NCBI GenBank assembly: GCA_025449515.1
Contig: JANWJI010000052.1
Location: 1 to 32,611 of the forward strand
Direction: 5' to 3'
DNA: 32,611 nt
From: Nitrososphaeraceae archaeon
Lineage (GTDB): Archaea; Thermoproteota; Nitrososphaeria; Nitrososphaerales; Nitrososphaeraceae
The position numbers and the translations under genes were made by a program. Within the stretch, counting starts at the first letter, position 1, and every line of letters starts with the position of its first letter. The notes beneath the pieces were generated by a model that ran no database searches, was not told the DNA's origin, and saw only the letters and a program-made list of their open reading frames with translations. Positions 32,145 to 32,611 of this stretch are shown one piece after another.

Positions 32145-32611
32145 ATGGCAATCAATAAAGTTATACTAGCATATTCTGGCGGATTAGATACCTCAGTTTG
32201 TGTACGTTACTTGCAGAAGCTGAATAATCTAGACGTCGTAACGCTTACCGTAGACTGTGGTCAAGATGAGGACTTTGCCAATCTGGAACAAAAGGCGATC
32301 TCCTTAGGTGTCGTTAAACACATACATATCGATGCAAAAAAAGAATTCGCTGCAAGTTACATTTCACGATCAATACGAGCAAATGGACTCTATCAGGGAA
32401 AGTACCCTCTTGCAACTGCACTAGCAAGGCCTCTAATAGCTACAAAGCTTGTAGATATTGCGCATCAGGAACATGCCAAGGTTGTTGCCCATGGTTGTAC
32501 CGGAAAGGGAAATGATCAAATTCGATTTGATGTGACTATTCGAAGTCTAGATCCAAATTTAAAGATTGTCGCGCCAATTAGAGATATGAATTTGACTAGG
32601 GATATTGAATT
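32145..32611 (+). CDS. argG: argininosuccinate synthase (5' part; runs off window)
   Basis: [51 protein letters not shown]... '[21 protein letters not shown]', '[15 protein letters not shown]'. Confidence 0.97.
   Translation, partial: MAINKVILAYSGGLDTSVCVRYLQKLNNLDVVTLTVDCGQDEDFANLEQKAISLGVVKHIHIDAKKEFAASYISRSIRANGLYQGKYPLATALARPLIATKLVDIAHQEHAKVVAHGCTGKGNDQIRFDVTIRSLDPNLKIVAPIRDMNLTRDIE

Overview
This window looks like chromosomal DNA from a soil-type (group I.1b, Nitrososphaeraceae-like) ammonia-oxidizing archaeon. The placement rests on AmoA, AmoX and AmoB genes (amoB on -, amoX and amoA on +). A few kb away are two small membrane proteins that resemble the recently described archaeal AMO subunits AmoY/AmoZ. 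Between them lies a compact, overlapping housekeeping cluster: rps15, a RecJ/Cdc45-like DHH protein, a Pcc1-like protein and serS. Other confident genes are a GT2-GtrA glycosyltransferase, an APC permease with Usp-like domains, a radical SAM protein, 2-oxoacid:ferredoxin oxidoreductase alpha/beta, pdxS/pdxT, a CBS-pair protein, a DUF5679-like zinc ribbon with a Lys-rich tail, a CDF transporter, a winged-HTH regulator, an ACT-like protein and the 5' part of argG. RNA genes are a tRNA-Leu(UAA) that appears to carry two introns (19 nt in the D-arm, 17 nt at 37/38) and a tRNA-Thr(GGU) with an inverted partial copy about 370 bp away. The rest is gene-poor DNA with decayed transposases, a stop-interrupted gene and several unannotated Cys-rich micro-ORFs. 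The most interesting leads are the dual-intron tRNA-Leu, an orphan protein ending in a PIP-box-like motif, the DHH protein with altered catalytic motifs, the AMO accessory gene pair, and the tRNA-Thr integration-scar-like region. No database searches were run; family calls come from reading motifs.
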